From positions 2,799,501 through 2,863,500 of the forward strand of contig NZ_CP094975.1 in the NCBI RefSeq assembly GCF_023509015.1: DNA of 64,000 nt, in the 5' to 3' direction. This document shows positions 33,475 to 43,887 of the stretch, one piece after another. The first letter of the stretch is position 1. Every line of letters starts with the position of its first letter. The translations under genes were made by a program, and so were the position numbers. This DNA is from Pseudomonas abieticivorans (GTDB taxonomy: Bacteria > Pseudomonadota > Gammaproteobacteria > Pseudomonadales > Pseudomonadaceae). The notes under the pieces were generated by a model. The model was not told the DNA's origin. It worked only from the letters and a program-made list of their open reading frames with translations, and searched no databases.

Positions 33475-34572
33475 ATGAAGCTATTTGGCAAGACCCTCCT
33501 CGCCATGTCCCTGATGGGTGTGATGGCCGGTGTTGTTCACGCAGACGACAAAGTGCTGCACGTCTACAACTGGTCCGATTACATCGCGCCAGACACTATC
33601 AAGGATTTCGAGAAGGAATCGGGGATCAAGGTCGTCTATGACGTCTTTGACAGCAACGAAACCCTGGAAGCCAAATTGCTCGCCGGCAAGTCGGGCTATG
33701 ACATCGTGGTGCCGTCCAACAACTTCCTGGCCAAGCAGATCAAGGCCGGCGTTTACCTGGAGCTGGACAAGTCCAAGCTGAGCAACTACGGCAACCTGAA
33801 CAAAGACCTGCTCAAGGCTGTGTCGATCAGCGACCCGAACAATGCGCACGCTTTCCCCTACATGTGGGGCACCATCGGTATCGGCTACAACCCAGAGAAG
33901 GTCAAGGCCGCCCTGGGCGCCGATGCACCGGTCAACTCGTGGGACCTGGTATTCAAGCCGGAAAACGCTGCCAAGCTGAAAGGCTGTGGCATCAGCTTCC
34001 TCGACTCGCCAACCGAGATGATCCCGGCCGCGCTGCATTACCTGGGCTACCCCACCGATTCGCAAGACAAGAAGCAATTGGCCGAAGCCCAGGCGTTGTT
34101 CCTGAAAGTGCGTCCTTCGATCGCCTACTTCCACTCCTCCAAGTACATCTCGGACCTTGCCAACGGCAACATCTGTGTGGCCGTGGGTTACTCGGGTGAC
34201 ATCCACCAAGCCGCTGCCCGCGCCAAGGAAGCCGGTGACAAGGTGCACGTCAGCTACAGCATTCCGAAAGAAGGTGCTGGCAGCTTCTACGACATGGTCG
34301 CCATCCCTAAAGATGCCGAAAACGTCGAAGGCGCCTACAAGTTCATGAACTTCCTGCTGCAGCCAAAAGTGATGGCCGACATCACCGACGCCGTGGGCTT
34401 CCCGAACGGCAACGAAGCTTCGACGCCGCTCGTGAACAAGGACATCACCAGCGACCCAGGCGTGTACCCGCCCAAAGACGTGCTGGCCAAGCTGTACGCG
34501 ATCGCCGACTTGCCGGCCGCGACCCAGCGCATCCTGACCCGCAGCTGGACCACCATCAAATCGGGCAAATAA
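33475..34572 (+). CDS. spuD: Polyamine-binding periplasmic protein SpuD
   Basis: 365-aa PotF-type binding protein with a signal peptide ([20 protein letters not shown], cleavage VVHA-DDK). The mature start [20 protein letters not shown] and the [20 protein letters not shown] block are the PotF/SpuD hallmark. ATG 33475 has GGAG 8 nt upstream. In P. aeruginosa SpuD prefers putrescine. A perfect 14-bp palindromic hairpin follows, which may raise its message over downstream genes. Confidence 0.94.
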   Translation: MKLFGKTLLAMSLMGVMAGVVHADDKVLHVYNWSDYIAPDTIKDFEKESGIKVVYDVFDSNETLEAKLLAGKSGYDIVVPSNNFLAKQIKAGVYLELDKSKLSNYGNLNKDLLKAVSISDPNNAHAFPYMWGTIGIGYNPEKVKAALGADAPVNSWDLVFKPENAAKLKGCGISFLDSPTEMIPAALHYLGYPTDSQDKKQLAEAQALFLKVRPSIAYFHSSKYISDLANGNICVAVGYSGDIHQAAARAKEAGDKVHVSYSIPKEGAGSFYDMVAIPKDAENVEGAYKFMNFLLQPKVMADITDAVGFPNGNEASTPLVNKDITSDPGVYPPKDVLAKLYAIADLPAATQRILTRSWTTIKSGK

Positions 34573-34586
34573 CGCCTGGTTAAGGT

Positions 34587-34614
34587 TTGGAGGGCTGTTC
34601 GAACAGCCCTCCAA
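34587..34614 (+). other. Perfect hairpin between spuD and spuE
   Basis: TTGGAGGGCTGTTC (34587-34600) is immediately followed by its exact reverse complement. There is no T-run, so it more likely stabilises the spuD 3' end or attenuates than terminates fully. Confidence 0.8.
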
Positions 34615-34662
34615 CCCGCTGATTTTGAAATTCTTTTTGCCGGATGAGTGTATCGAAGGTAA

Positions 34663-35829
<1,167 letters not shown>

Positions 35830-35886
35830 ATATCCACGGCTTGCCCATACGGGGCGAGCTAAACATTTCAGTGGGGAGTTTCGTTA

Positions 35887-37029
35887 ATGGCAGTTGCCTC
35901 CGGTGCCTATAAGAAAGCCCTCGAGGGCGACCAGCAACCTAAACAGGTGCTGGTCAAAATCGACCGGGTCACGAAGAAGTTCGACGAGACGATTGCCGTG
36001 GACGACGTGTCCCTGCAAATCAACAAGGGCGAGATCTTTGCCCTGCTCGGCGGCTCCGGCTCGGGTAAATCCACCTTGCTGCGCATGCTGGCCGGTTTCG
36101 AGCGGCCGACCGAAGGGCGCATCTTCCTCGATGGCGTGGACATCACCGACATGCCGCCCTACGAGCGGCCGATCAACATGATGTTCCAGAGTTACGCGCT
36201 GTTCCCGCACATGACCGTTGCGCAGAACATCGCCTTCGGCCTGCAGCAGGACAAGATACCGAAAGCGGAAGTGGACGCGCGCGTGGCCGAAATGCTCAAG
36301 CTGGTACAGATGAGCCAATACGCCAAGCGCAAGCCGCACCAGTTGTCTGGTGGCCAGCGCCAGCGCGTGGCGTTGGCCCGTTCGCTGGCCAAGCGGCCGA
36401 AACTGTTGCTGCTCGACGAACCAATGGGTGCCCTGGACAAGAAGCTGCGCTCGCAGATGCAGCTTGAGCTGGTGGAAATCATCGAGCGCGTGGGGGTTAC
36501 CTGCGTGATGGTGACTCACGACCAGGAAGAGGCCATGACCATGGCCCAGCGCATCGCGATCATGCACCTGGGCTGGATCGCCCAGATCGGCAGCCCGATC
36601 GACATCTACGAAACCCCGACCAGCCGCCTGGTCTGCGAATTCATCGGCAACGTCAACCTGTTCGATGGCCGCGTGGTGGATGACGCCGAAGGCCACGCGC
36701 TGATCGAGAGCCCGGAGTTGGAGCGCAACATCTACGTGGGCCATGGGGTCAGCACGTCGGTGGAAGACAAGTCGGTGACTTACGCCATCCGCCCGGAAAA
36801 ACTGCTGGTGACCACCGAGCAGCCGAGCGGCGAATACAACTGGTCGCGTGGCAAGGTGCATGACATCGCCTACCTGGGCGGCCATTCGGTGTTCTACGTG
36901 GAACTGCCCTGCGGCAAGCTGGTGCAGTCGTTCGTGGCCAACGCCGAGCGCCGTGGCGCACGCCCTACCTGGGACGACCAGGTGTACGTGTGGTGGGAAG
37001 ACGACAGCGGCGTGGTACTTCGCTCATGA
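35887..37029 (+). CDS. spuF: Polyamine ABC transporter ATP-binding protein SpuF
   Basis: 380-aa PotG-type ABC ATPase. Walker A GGSGSGKST (55-63), LSGGQ signature (153-157), Walker B LLLLDEP (173-179) and VTHDQEEAM switch are intact. The C-terminal TOBE-like part (TYAIRPEKLLVTTEQ, KVHDIAYLGGHSVFYVELP) is regulatory. Start ATG 35887 has GGGGAG upstream; the stop overlaps spuG by 4 nt. Confidence 0.95.
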   Translation: MAVASGAYKKALEGDQQPKQVLVKIDRVTKKFDETIAVDDVSLQINKGEIFALLGGSGSGKSTLLRMLAGFERPTEGRIFLDGVDITDMPPYERPINMMFQSYALFPHMTVAQNIAFGLQQDKIPKAEVDARVAEMLKLVQMSQYAKRKPHQLSGGQRQRVALARSLAKRPKLLLLDEPMGALDKKLRSQMQLELVEIIERVGVTCVMVTHDQEEAMTMAQRIAIMHLGWIAQIGSPIDIYETPTSRLVCEFIGNVNLFDGRVVDDAEGHALIESPELERNIYVGHGVSTSVEDKSVTYAIRPEKLLVTTEQPSGEYNWSRGKVHDIAYLGGHSVFYVELPCGKLVQSFVANAERRGARPTWDDQVYVWWEDDSGVVLRS

Positions 37030-37952
37030 ACATGCGCAAGCTCAAGCGAGCCATCAACCGAATAACCCCCGGGGGGCGCCAGGCAGTGATCGGCGTGCCG
37101 TTCCTGTGGCTGTTCCTGTTTTTCCTGCTGCCGTTCTTCATCGTGCTGAAGATCAGCTTCGCCGAAGCCGACGTGGCGATCCCGCCGTATACCGAGATCG
37201 CCAGCTTCGTTGACCAGAAACTGCAGGTGCTTCTGAACCTGGGCAACTACGCGATGCTCGGTGACGACGAGCTGTACATCTCGGCCTACCTGGGTTCGCT
37301 GAAGATGGCATTCTTCAGCACCTTGCTGTGCCTGGGCATCGGTTACCCGATGGCCTACGCCATTGCCCGGGCCAAGAAGGAAGTGCAGACCGTATTGCTG
37401 CTGTTGATCATGATGCCAACCTGGACCGCGATCCTGATCCGCGTATACGCCTGGATGAGCATCCTGGGCAACGGCGAGAACGGCTTGCTGAACTCGTTTC
37501 TGCTGTCGATCGGGGTGATCAGCGAGCCGCTGCACATCCTCAACACCAACATCGCGGTGTACATCGGCGTGGTCTATTCGTACCTGCCGTTCATGATTCT
37601 GCCGCTGTTCGCCAACCTGGTTAAGCACGACCAAAGCCTGCTGGAAGCTGCGTCCGACCTGGGTTCGAGCACCTTCAACAGTTTCTGGAAGATCACCGTG
37701 CCGCTGTCCAAGAACGGCATTATCGCCGGCTGCATGCTGGTGTTCATCCCGGTGGTGGGCGAGTTCGTGATTCCTGAGCTGCTGGGTGGCCCGGAAACCC
37801 TGATGATTGGCCGCGTGTTGTGGCAAGAGTTCTTCAACAACCGCGACTGGCCGGTGGCTTCTGCACTTGCAGTGGTGATGCTGGCGATCCTGATCGTGCC
37901 GATCCTGCTGTTCAACCGCAGCCAGGCCAAAGAGATGGAGGGCAAGGCATGA
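37026..37952 (+). CDS. spuG: Polyamine ABC transporter permease SpuG
   Basis: 308-aa PotH-type permease. First helix VIGVPFLWLFLFFLLPFFIV; further helices include TVLLLLIMMPTWTAILIRVY and ASALAVVMLAILIVPILLF. The EAA loop reads LLEAASDLGSSTFNSFWKIT. Its ATG overlaps the spuF stop and its stop overlaps the spuH start (ATGA both times), so the three genes are coupled. ATG 37026 is preferred because an earlier in-frame ATG lies inside spuF. Confidence 0.95.
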   Translation: MNMRKLKRAINRITPGGRQAVIGVPFLWLFLFFLLPFFIVLKISFAEADVAIPPYTEIASFVDQKLQVLLNLGNYAMLGDDELYISAYLGSLKMAFFSTLLCLGIGYPMAYAIARAKKEVQTVLLLLIMMPTWTAILIRVYAWMSILGNGENGLLNSFLLSIGVISEPLHILNTNIAVYIGVVYSYLPFMILPLFANLVKHDQSLLEAASDLGSSTFNSFWKITVPLSKNGIIAGCMLVFIPVVGEFVIPELLGGPETLMIGRVLWQEFFNNRDWPVASALAVVMLAILIVPILLFNRSQAKEMEGKA

Positions 37953-38839
37953 AGCGTTTTGGTTTCTCCAGCGTAATGCTGGTGCTGGGCTTGCTGTTCA
38001 TCTACTTGCCCATGCTGATTCTGGTGATCTACTCGTTCAACGACTCCAAGCTGGTGACGGTGTGGGGCGGCTGGTCGGTGCGCTGGTACGTGGGCCTGCT
38101 GGACAACACCCAGTTGATTGGCTCGGTGTTCCGCTCGCTGGAAATCGCCTGCTACACGGCCATCGCCGCTGTGATCCTTGGCACCCTGGCCGCGTTCGTG
38201 CTGACCCGGGTGGCCCACTTCAAGGGCCGCACGCTGTTTGGTGGCCTGGTCACCGCGCCGTTGGTGATGCCCGAGGTGATCACCGGTCTGTCGCTGTTGC
38301 TGCTGTTCGTGGCCATGGCGCAGATGATCGGCTGGCCCCAGGAACGAGGCATCGTCACCATCTGGATTGCCCACACCACGTTCTGCGCAGCCTATGTAGC
38401 GGTAGTGGTGTCGGCACGCTTGCGCGAGCTGGACCTGTCCATCGAAGAGGCGGCCATGGACCTGGGCGCACGGCCGATGAAGGTGTTCTTCCTGATCACC
38501 ATCCCGATGATCGCGCCGTCGCTGGCGGCGGGTGCGATGATGTCGTTTGCCCTGTCGCTGGATGACCTGGTGTTGGCCAGCTTCGTGTCGGGGCCGGGTT
38601 CCACCACGCTGCCGATGGAAGTGTTCTCCGCCGTGCGCTTGGGCGTGAAACCGGAAATCAACGCCGTGGCGAGTTTGATCCTGCTGACCGTGTCGATCTT
38701 CACCTTCCTGATCTGGTTCTTCAGCCGCCGTGCCGAAGAGCGTCGTCGCAAGGCGATCCAGCTGGCGATCGAGGAAAGTGCTGCCGACTCGTGGAAGCAA
38801 CCGGACGCGCGTCGCGCTCCGGCGCCGGTTTCGGTGTAA
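37949..38839 (+). CDS. spuH: Polyamine ABC transporter permease SpuH
   Basis: 296-aa PotI-type permease. Opening helix FSSVMLVLGLLFIYLPMLIL, then VYSFNDSK-type IYSFNDSKLVTVWGG, and EAA loop SIEEAAMDLGARPMKVFFLI. Charged C-terminal tail (FSRRAEERRRKAIQLAIEES). Completes SpuDEFGH. A REP palindrome directly downstream separates it from the converging acylase gene. Confidence 0.95.
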   Translation: MKRFGFSSVMLVLGLLFIYLPMLILVIYSFNDSKLVTVWGGWSVRWYVGLLDNTQLIGSVFRSLEIACYTAIAAVILGTLAAFVLTRVAHFKGRTLFGGLVTAPLVMPEVITGLSLLLLFVAMAQMIGWPQERGIVTIWIAHTTFCAAYVAVVVSARLRELDLSIEEAAMDLGARPMKVFFLITIPMIAPSLAAGAMMSFALSLDDLVLASFVSGPGSTTLPMEVFSAVRLGVKPEINAVASLILLTVSIFTFLIWFFSRRAEERRRKAIQLAIEESAADSWKQPDARRAPAPVSV

Positions 38840-38842
38840 GCC

Positions 38843-38887
38843 TTTTCGCGGATAAACCCGCTCCTGCAGGAGCGGATTTATCCGCGG
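38843..38887. repeat. REP-like palindrome
   Basis: ttttcgcggataaacccgct and gagcggatttatccgcgga form a 20-bp imperfect stem with almost no loop, between convergent spuH and acylase genes. Confidence 0.85.
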
Positions 38888-38892
38888 ACGCG

Positions 38893-41262
38893 TCAGCGCG
38901 ATACGGGCGTCAATACCAACGTGCTGACCGCCTCCACCCCCTCGCCAATCAACGCCCGCTGGTACTCCCCCGCCACATAGGCCTTGGCCTGATCATCAAA
39001 ATGCCGATCAAACGGTACGCCGCTTTGCCCTACCGGGTTGATTGTCAGCGCATGCGCCACGTCGGCAAAATCCACCAACCGTCGGGTCGACGGCCCATAG
39101 CTGGCTGGCCAAGGCGCAGGCCCCAGGCGTGCGGAGATGTTGTTCGGCACCTCATGGCCACCGGGCGCGGCGAAGGGGCCAACGTTGAAGATCTTGTCCA
39201 GCGGCTTTTGCATGCCCAGCGGGTGGCCGTGGGTCAGGGTGTGCGCCTTGCCCCATTGCCAGTTGGCCGGGTCGTTGCCCAGCACGGCCTTGAGGTGATC
39301 GATGCTGGTTCGCCACGCCAGTTTCACGGTGTCGGCGCGGCTTTCGTGGGTTTGGGTGACGTGGTCGTCCCACCAGGGTGAGTTGGCGTCGGCGGCCAGG
39401 CGCGGCAGGGCTGCGTCCAGGGCGCGGGTCGAGAGCAGGGCGTCGAACAAGTCGTCGCCCAATTCGTCATGCATGGCCGCGTAGGTCAGGTCGTAGAGGA
39501 ACTCGCTGAAGATCGTCGCGTTGCGCGAGCCCAGCGGGTAGTCACCTTGCCATTGCGCCAATTGCTCGACCAGGGCTTTTTCGGCCGGGTCACTGACCAC
39601 TTCGCGCAATACCGGGATCAGCGGTGCCAGGGTGCGCTGGCCGTAGCCGGTGGTGGTGCCCAGTTGCAGCGCCTGGCTGTTCTGGGTGTCCCACTTGACG
39701 CCCGGGTCGTTCAGTTGCTTGAACAACTGCTGGCCGCGGTCGGCCAGGTTGTAATAACCGGGGATGGCCATGCCGGTAGGCGACTGTGGCTGGAAGTTGG
39801 CCGAGACGATAAAGCCGCGTGCCGGGTTCTCTTCCTGGGGGTTGGCGCTGAAGGGGTAGAAGCCGTTCTTGTCGGCATCAGGCGTACTGCCGTCGAGAAT
39901 GAAGGCAGGGTTCACCCCTTGTGGGCGCACTGGCAGTTGGGCTGCTGCCCACCAGCCGATGTCCCCGGCGGCATTGGCCCAGACCAGGTTGAGGCCCGGT
40001 GACTGGATTTTCTCGGCGGCGCTGCGCATCTTCGCCAGGGTGTCGGCGCGGTTTACCTCGTAGAAGCCCTGCAGGATCGGGTTCTCGGAGGCCAGGAACG
40101 ACCACCACATGGCGATGGGGGTGGCCGGGGCGACTTTGCCCAAGGCATCGTTGATGATCGGGCCATGGGGCGACTGGCGCAGGGTGAGCTTGACCGGCTC
40201 GGCCTTTTTCACCGCGATGGTTTGCTCGGTCTTGAGTAGGTCTACCCACTGGCCGTGGTACCAGACCTGGTCGGGGTTGGCCGGGTTGACCTTCTCGGCA
40301 ATCAAGTCCACGTCGTCGTTCTGGAACATGGTCAGGCTCCAGCCGAAATCCATGTTGTGGCCCAGCGAGGCGAACGGGTTGAGCGCCTGATGAAAGCCAT
40401 ACAGCTCGAAACCCGGCGCCGACAGTTCGGCCTCGTACCACACGGCTGGCACCGAATAGCGGATATGCGGGTCACCGGCCAGCAATGGCTTGCCGCTGCG
40501 GGTGCGGCTACCCGACACCACCCAGGCATTGCTGCCCTCGAACTGCGGCAGCCCGGCTTCCTCCAGCGCTTGCTGGCTGACCTTGGCCACCGCGCCCAGG
40601 CTCTTCCAGTCGGCATCGGCCAGGGGCAACACGCCCTGCGGGTGCCAGTCCAGGTCGAAGATTTTCAGATAGTCGGCGCCCAGCTTGTCGCGTATGAACG
40701 TCAGCGTTGGCTCGGAGCGAAACGCTGCGGCAAAGCTGTAGGCCATGTACCCGGCCACGCTGAAGGTGTCCTCGGCGGTGAACGGCCGCTTGGCAATGCC
40801 CAGCACGTCGAACTCCATGGGGGCAGGGTGGGAATCCTGAAACTGGTTGATGCCGTCCAGGTACGCTTGCAGGGCCTGCCAGGCAGGTGACTGCGGGTCT
40901 TGCCGGGCCACCAGCACTTTCGCCTGGTCACGGATGCGCAGGCTGCGGAACAGCTTGTCGGTGTCCACCAGCTTGGCGCCCAGCACTTCGGCCAACTCGC
41001 CGTTGGCCAGGCGGCGCATCAGCTCCATCTGGAACAGCCGGTCCTGGGCCTGCGCATAGCCCAGGGCGCGGTACATGTCGGTTTGGTTTTGCGCCTTGAT
41101 ATGCGGCACGCCACGGGCGTCGTAGCGGATGCTGACCGGTTGCTGCAAATGCTGCAGGGTCACTTCGCCGCTGCGTTGCGGCTGTTTGCTGTGCACGTAC
41201 CAGGCGCCGCCGGCGGCGACCGCGGCGATGATCACGGCAAGGGCGGTAAGGGGGCGTTTCAT
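38893..41262 (-). CDS. Penicillin acylase-family N-terminal nucleophile hydrolase (HacB-like AHL acylase)
   Basis: 789-aa precursor with an N-terminal signal or anchor (LTALAVIIAAVAAGGAWYV). It should cut itself before Ser244 in FEGSNAWVVSGSRT to give alpha and beta chains, with Ser244 as catalytic nucleophile. KPLLAGDPHIRYSVPAVWYE and FASLGHNMDFGWSLTMFQND are family blocks, and a conserved Asn-Arg region lies near SGVPFDRHF-type ends (QSGVPFDRHFDDQ). It lies beside spuH as I remember for hacB (PA0305) of P. aeruginosa, an acyl-homoserine-lactone acylase. Substrate may instead be another acyl amide. Family is firm; the HacB call is moderate. Confidence 0.85.
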   Translation of the reverse strand: MKRPLTALAVIIAAVAAGGAWYVHSKQPQRSGEVTLQHLQQPVSIRYDARGVPHIKAQNQTDMYRALGYAQAQDRLFQMELMRRLANGELAEVLGAKLVDTDKLFRSLRIRDQAKVLVARQDPQSPAWQALQAYLDGINQFQDSHPAPMEFDVLGIAKRPFTAEDTFSVAGYMAYSFAAAFRSEPTLTFIRDKLGADYLKIFDLDWHPQGVLPLADADWKSLGAVAKVSQQALEEAGLPQFEGSNAWVVSGSRTRSGKPLLAGDPHIRYSVPAVWYEAELSAPGFELYGFHQALNPFASLGHNMDFGWSLTMFQNDDVDLIAEKVNPANPDQVWYHGQWVDLLKTEQTIAVKKAEPVKLTLRQSPHGPIINDALGKVAPATPIAMWWSFLASENPILQGFYEVNRADTLAKMRSAAEKIQSPGLNLVWANAAGDIGWWAAAQLPVRPQGVNPAFILDGSTPDADKNGFYPFSANPQEENPARGFIVSANFQPQSPTGMAIPGYYNLADRGQQLFKQLNDPGVKWDTQNSQALQLGTTTGYGQRTLAPLIPVLREVVSDPAEKALVEQLAQWQGDYPLGSRNATIFSEFLYDLTYAAMHDELGDDLFDALLSTRALDAALPRLAADANSPWWDDHVTQTHESRADTVKLAWRTSIDHLKAVLGNDPANWQWGKAHTLTHGHPLGMQKPLDKIFNVGPFAAPGGHEVPNNISARLGPAPWPASYGPSTRRLVDFADVAHALTINPVGQSGVPFDRHFDDQAKAYVAGEYQRALIGEGVEAVSTLVLTPVSR

Positions 41263-41295
41263 CGAGACTCCTTGTTCTTGTTGTGATGAGGCGGG

Positions 41296-41877
41296 TCAGG
41301 GTGTGGCGGCTTTTTCCCATTGGCAATAACAGCCCACCGCCAGGGTGTGGGTGGCCTGCACCGTACGGTCGGCGCTGAGCGCTTGCAGTATCGGCTCGAT
41401 AAAACTGTTGCTCGAATTGCACACCGCCCCTTCGCTGTAGGGGCCGAAGTAGGCGAGCTTGCCGCTGTGGTCCCAGATGGCCACGGCGGGGCTGGCGGGC
41501 AGGTGCTCGCTGCCGGGCAGGCTGGGCAGGGCGGTGAGGGTACTGAGGTTTTGTGGAAGCTGGCCGTGGCTGCCGGGCTTTTGTACCGAGTAGAAGCTCA
41601 CGCCTTGCCGGCCGAAGCGCTCCACCAGATCGGCCAGGTGCTGTTGGTTACCGACGTTGCAGGGGCAGGCGGCATCCCAGAAGTGCACCAGGCGGATCGG
41701 GCCTGGGCCGCGCAGGGCTTCGGGCAGTTGCAGGTTGTCGCCTTCAAACAGCGTGGCGTGCTCGCTGAAGGCGCGGATGTAGCGGCCCTGGAACCAGTCA
41801 TAAGCCAGCCACAGCGTGGCCACGCAAATAAGCGCCAGCAGGGCGAGGAAAACAGGCTTGCGGCGCGAGGCGGGCAT
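41296..41877 (-). CDS. Membrane-anchored thioredoxin-like protein (DUF6436-type)
   Basis: 193 aa. An N-terminal helix (VFLALLALICVATLWLAYDW) anchors it in the inner membrane with the rest periplasmic. A thioredoxin-like fold is suggested by PIRLVHFWDAACPCN, where Cys71 and Cys73 form a CxC instead of CxxC; two further cysteines lie near VCNSSNSF and VGCYCQW. It could handle disulfides or metal. It follows the acylase start by 33 nt on the same strand, so it is upstream in the same transcript. Function unknown. Confidence 0.72.
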   Translation of the reverse strand: MPASRRKPVFLALLALICVATLWLAYDWFQGRYIRAFSEHATLFEGDNLQLPEALRGPGPIRLVHFWDAACPCNVGNQQHLADLVERFGRQGVSFYSVQKPGSHGQLPQNLSTLTALPSLPGSEHLPASPAVAIWDHSGKLAYFGPYSEGAVCNSSNSFIEPILQALSADRTVQATHTLAVGCYCQWEKAATP

Positions 41878-41988
41878 GGGTGCTCGATCCGGAACAGGGC
41901 GCCCAGCTTGCCATGCCTGGCCTTACAGATGAATATCGCAGGCAGTAAAACTGTATTTTGTCACTCAACCTGCCGATTGTGAGCCCTT

Positions 41989-42930
41989 ATGCCTGTGATG
42001 TTCGACCCCGACGCCCTGCGTGCCAGCTTGTTGCCATTGGCGTCGCAGCAGGCACTGTCGACCCAGGCCAAGGCGTATCAGCGTTACTACGGGCTTGACC
42101 TGCCGGGCTGCAAGCCGTTGGCGCAAAGTACGCTGGGCCGGTTCCAGGCGGCGGGCTTCGAACTGGTCAGCCAGGTCTGGTGGCCCAGACAGCCAGTGGC
42201 CACGCTGTTTTTGCTGCATGGGTTCTACGACCATATGGGGCTGTACCGGCATGTGATCCGTTGGGCTTTGGAGCGCGGCTTCGTGGTCATCGCCTGCGAC
42301 CTGCCGGGGCATGGGTTGTCCAGCGGGGCGCGGGCGAGCATCAGTGATTTCGGCGACTACCAGGCGGTGCTGCAGGGCCTGTTCTTCGAGGCGCAGCAGC
42401 TTGAATTGCCGCAGCCCTGGCACCTGTGCGGGCAAAGTACGGGCGGCGCGATCGTGCTCGATCACCTGTTGCACCAAGGCACCACCAGCCCGGCGCAGGG
42501 CCAGGCGATACTGCTGGCGCCGTTGGTGCGGCCACGGGCGTGGGCCTGGTCCAAGTTCAGTTACCGGCTGCTGCGCCCGTTCGTGAAGGGCATCGCCCGG
42601 CGTTTCAGCGAGAACACCAACGACCCGACGTTCATGCCGTTTTTGCAGGCCGACCCGTTGCAGCCGATGCGCCTGCCCACCGCGTGGGTCGGTGCGCTGG
42701 TGAAGTGGGTCAAGCGCATCGAGGCGGCGCCGGCCAGCGCGCGGTCACCCTTGATCATCCAGGGCGAGGCGGACATGACGGTGGACTGGCCGTACAACCT
42801 GGAGGTGCTCAAGCGCAAGTTCGATACGCCGCAGGTGTTGATGCTGCCAGAGGCCCGGCATCACCTGGCCAATGAGTTGCCGGAGCTGAGGGCGCGGTAT
42901 TTTGAGTTTTTGGATGCAAGGATGGAGTGA
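41989..42930 (+). CDS. Alpha/beta hydrolase, lysophospholipase (PldB) type
   Basis: 313-aa serine hydrolase. The oxyanion block FLLHGFYDHMGLYRHV, nucleophile Ser150 in CGQSTGGA, acidic GEADMTVDW and His in EARHHLANE form the triad in the Hydrolase_4 arrangement. YFVVIACDLPGHGLSSGAR is the usual strand-turn. No signal peptide, so it is cytoplasmic or membrane associated. Likely a lysophospholipase or monoacylglycerol lipase; exact substrate unknown. Divergent from the thioredoxin-like gene. Confidence 0.87.
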   Translation: MPVMFDPDALRASLLPLASQQALSTQAKAYQRYYGLDLPGCKPLAQSTLGRFQAAGFELVSQVWWPRQPVATLFLLHGFYDHMGLYRHVIRWALERGFVVIACDLPGHGLSSGARASISDFGDYQAVLQGLFFEAQQLELPQPWHLCGQSTGGAIVLDHLLHQGTTSPAQGQAILLAPLVRPRAWAWSKFSYRLLRPFVKGIARRFSENTNDPTFMPFLQADPLQPMRLPTAWVGALVKWVKRIEAAPASARSPLIIQGEADMTVDWPYNLEVLKRKFDTPQVLMLPEARHHLANELPELRARYFEFLDARME

Positions 42931-42932
42931 TT

Positions 42933-42979
42933 TTTTCGCGGATGAGTCTGCTCCTGTAGGAGCGGATTCATCCGCGAAA
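42933..42979. repeat. REP-like palindrome
   Basis: ttcgcggatgagtctgctcc opposite taggagcggattcatccgcg, between the hydrolase gene and the converging DUF2059 gene. Confidence 0.85.
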
Positions 42980-42992
42980 GACATGCCACCAA

Positions 42993-43745
42993 CTAGCGCG
43001 CCAAGCTTGACGTGCTCTGCCCCACCGCCAACCCCGCGCGGATCGCCGACAGCGCCGCCTGGTAATACGCCTTGCCCTGCGGCGACTCGGCAAAGGTCGC
43101 GAACTCATCCAGCTCCGGGTCCGACAGGTCGCGATACACATACAGCAAGGTGTTGTTCAGGTCGTTGCCGATCTGTTGCATCAGCCGTTCGCGCTGGTTA
43201 TCCAGCATGCCTTGGGCCTGGCCGCCGCCCAGCAGGCCGGGGAGCATCTGGCTCAGGCTGTCGGCGGCGACGCCGGCGATCGCCAGGCTGACTTCGGCCC
43301 CGGCTTCGCGGGCCGGCAGGGCTTGTGCCAGGTGGCCGATGATCAGCAGGCGGCTGTTGCCGGCGTCGAAATGCGGCAGGCCCTGGGCATTCTTGGCCAG
43401 TTGATCGGGGCGGGTGGCGAGCAGTTCGGCGGCAACCACCTTGCGCCCCAGCGGCGACTGGAAAAAGTCCAATGCAGGCTTGGGGTCGGCCAGGTTCTGG
43501 CGCAGGTGCGCCTCGGCACGCTGGTCCATGGCCTGGGGGGCGAAGCGCTGGTTGCTGTTGTTCACCAGCGCCTGGAACACCGCTGGCGGCAGGCTGTTCT
43601 GATAACGCTGTTGCGCGGCCTTCAGGGCGTCGGTGAAATGCGCGCGCTGTTCTGGCCAACCGGCGACCTTGTACAACTGGTCGTGGCTGTCTGCCCAGGC
43701 GGGCACAGTGCAGAACATGAACAAAACAACGAGCAAACGACGCAT
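42993..43745 (-). CDS. DUF2059 periplasmic protein
   Basis: 250 aa with a signal peptide (MRRLLVVLFMFCTVPAWA-DSH). The C-terminal helical region (SDPELDEFATFAESPQGKAY YQAALSAI, without the gap) matches DUF2059; the central LGRKVVAAELLATRP is a second copy of the same hairpin type. ATG 43745 has GGAG 6 nt upstream; an upstream in-frame ATG would bury the signal peptide. Role unknown. Divergent from the oxygenase gene. Confidence 0.8.
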   Translation of the reverse strand: MRRLLVVLFMFCTVPAWADSHDQLYKVAGWPEQRAHFTDALKAAQQRYQNSLPPAVFQALVNNSNQRFAPQAMDQRAEAHLRQNLADPKPALDFFQSPLGRKVVAAELLATRPDQLAKNAQGLPHFDAGNSRLLIIGHLAQALPAREAGAEVSLAIAGVAADSLSQMLPGLLGGGQAQGMLDNQRERLMQQIGNDLNNTLLYVYRDLSDPELDEFATFAESPQGKAYYQAALSAIRAGLAVGQSTSSLAR

Positions 43746-43887
43746 TCGGGACTCCTGTCGGCAGGGCGCTATTGTCCTTGGCCCGGCAGGTCTTTGTCGA
43801 GACAGGGTTGCAGGCGGTCTATCCGAAATAATTCGTTTCGCACCGCCAGCCAAGTGGCTCTGTCGGTTTCGCGGGCGTATGGATACT

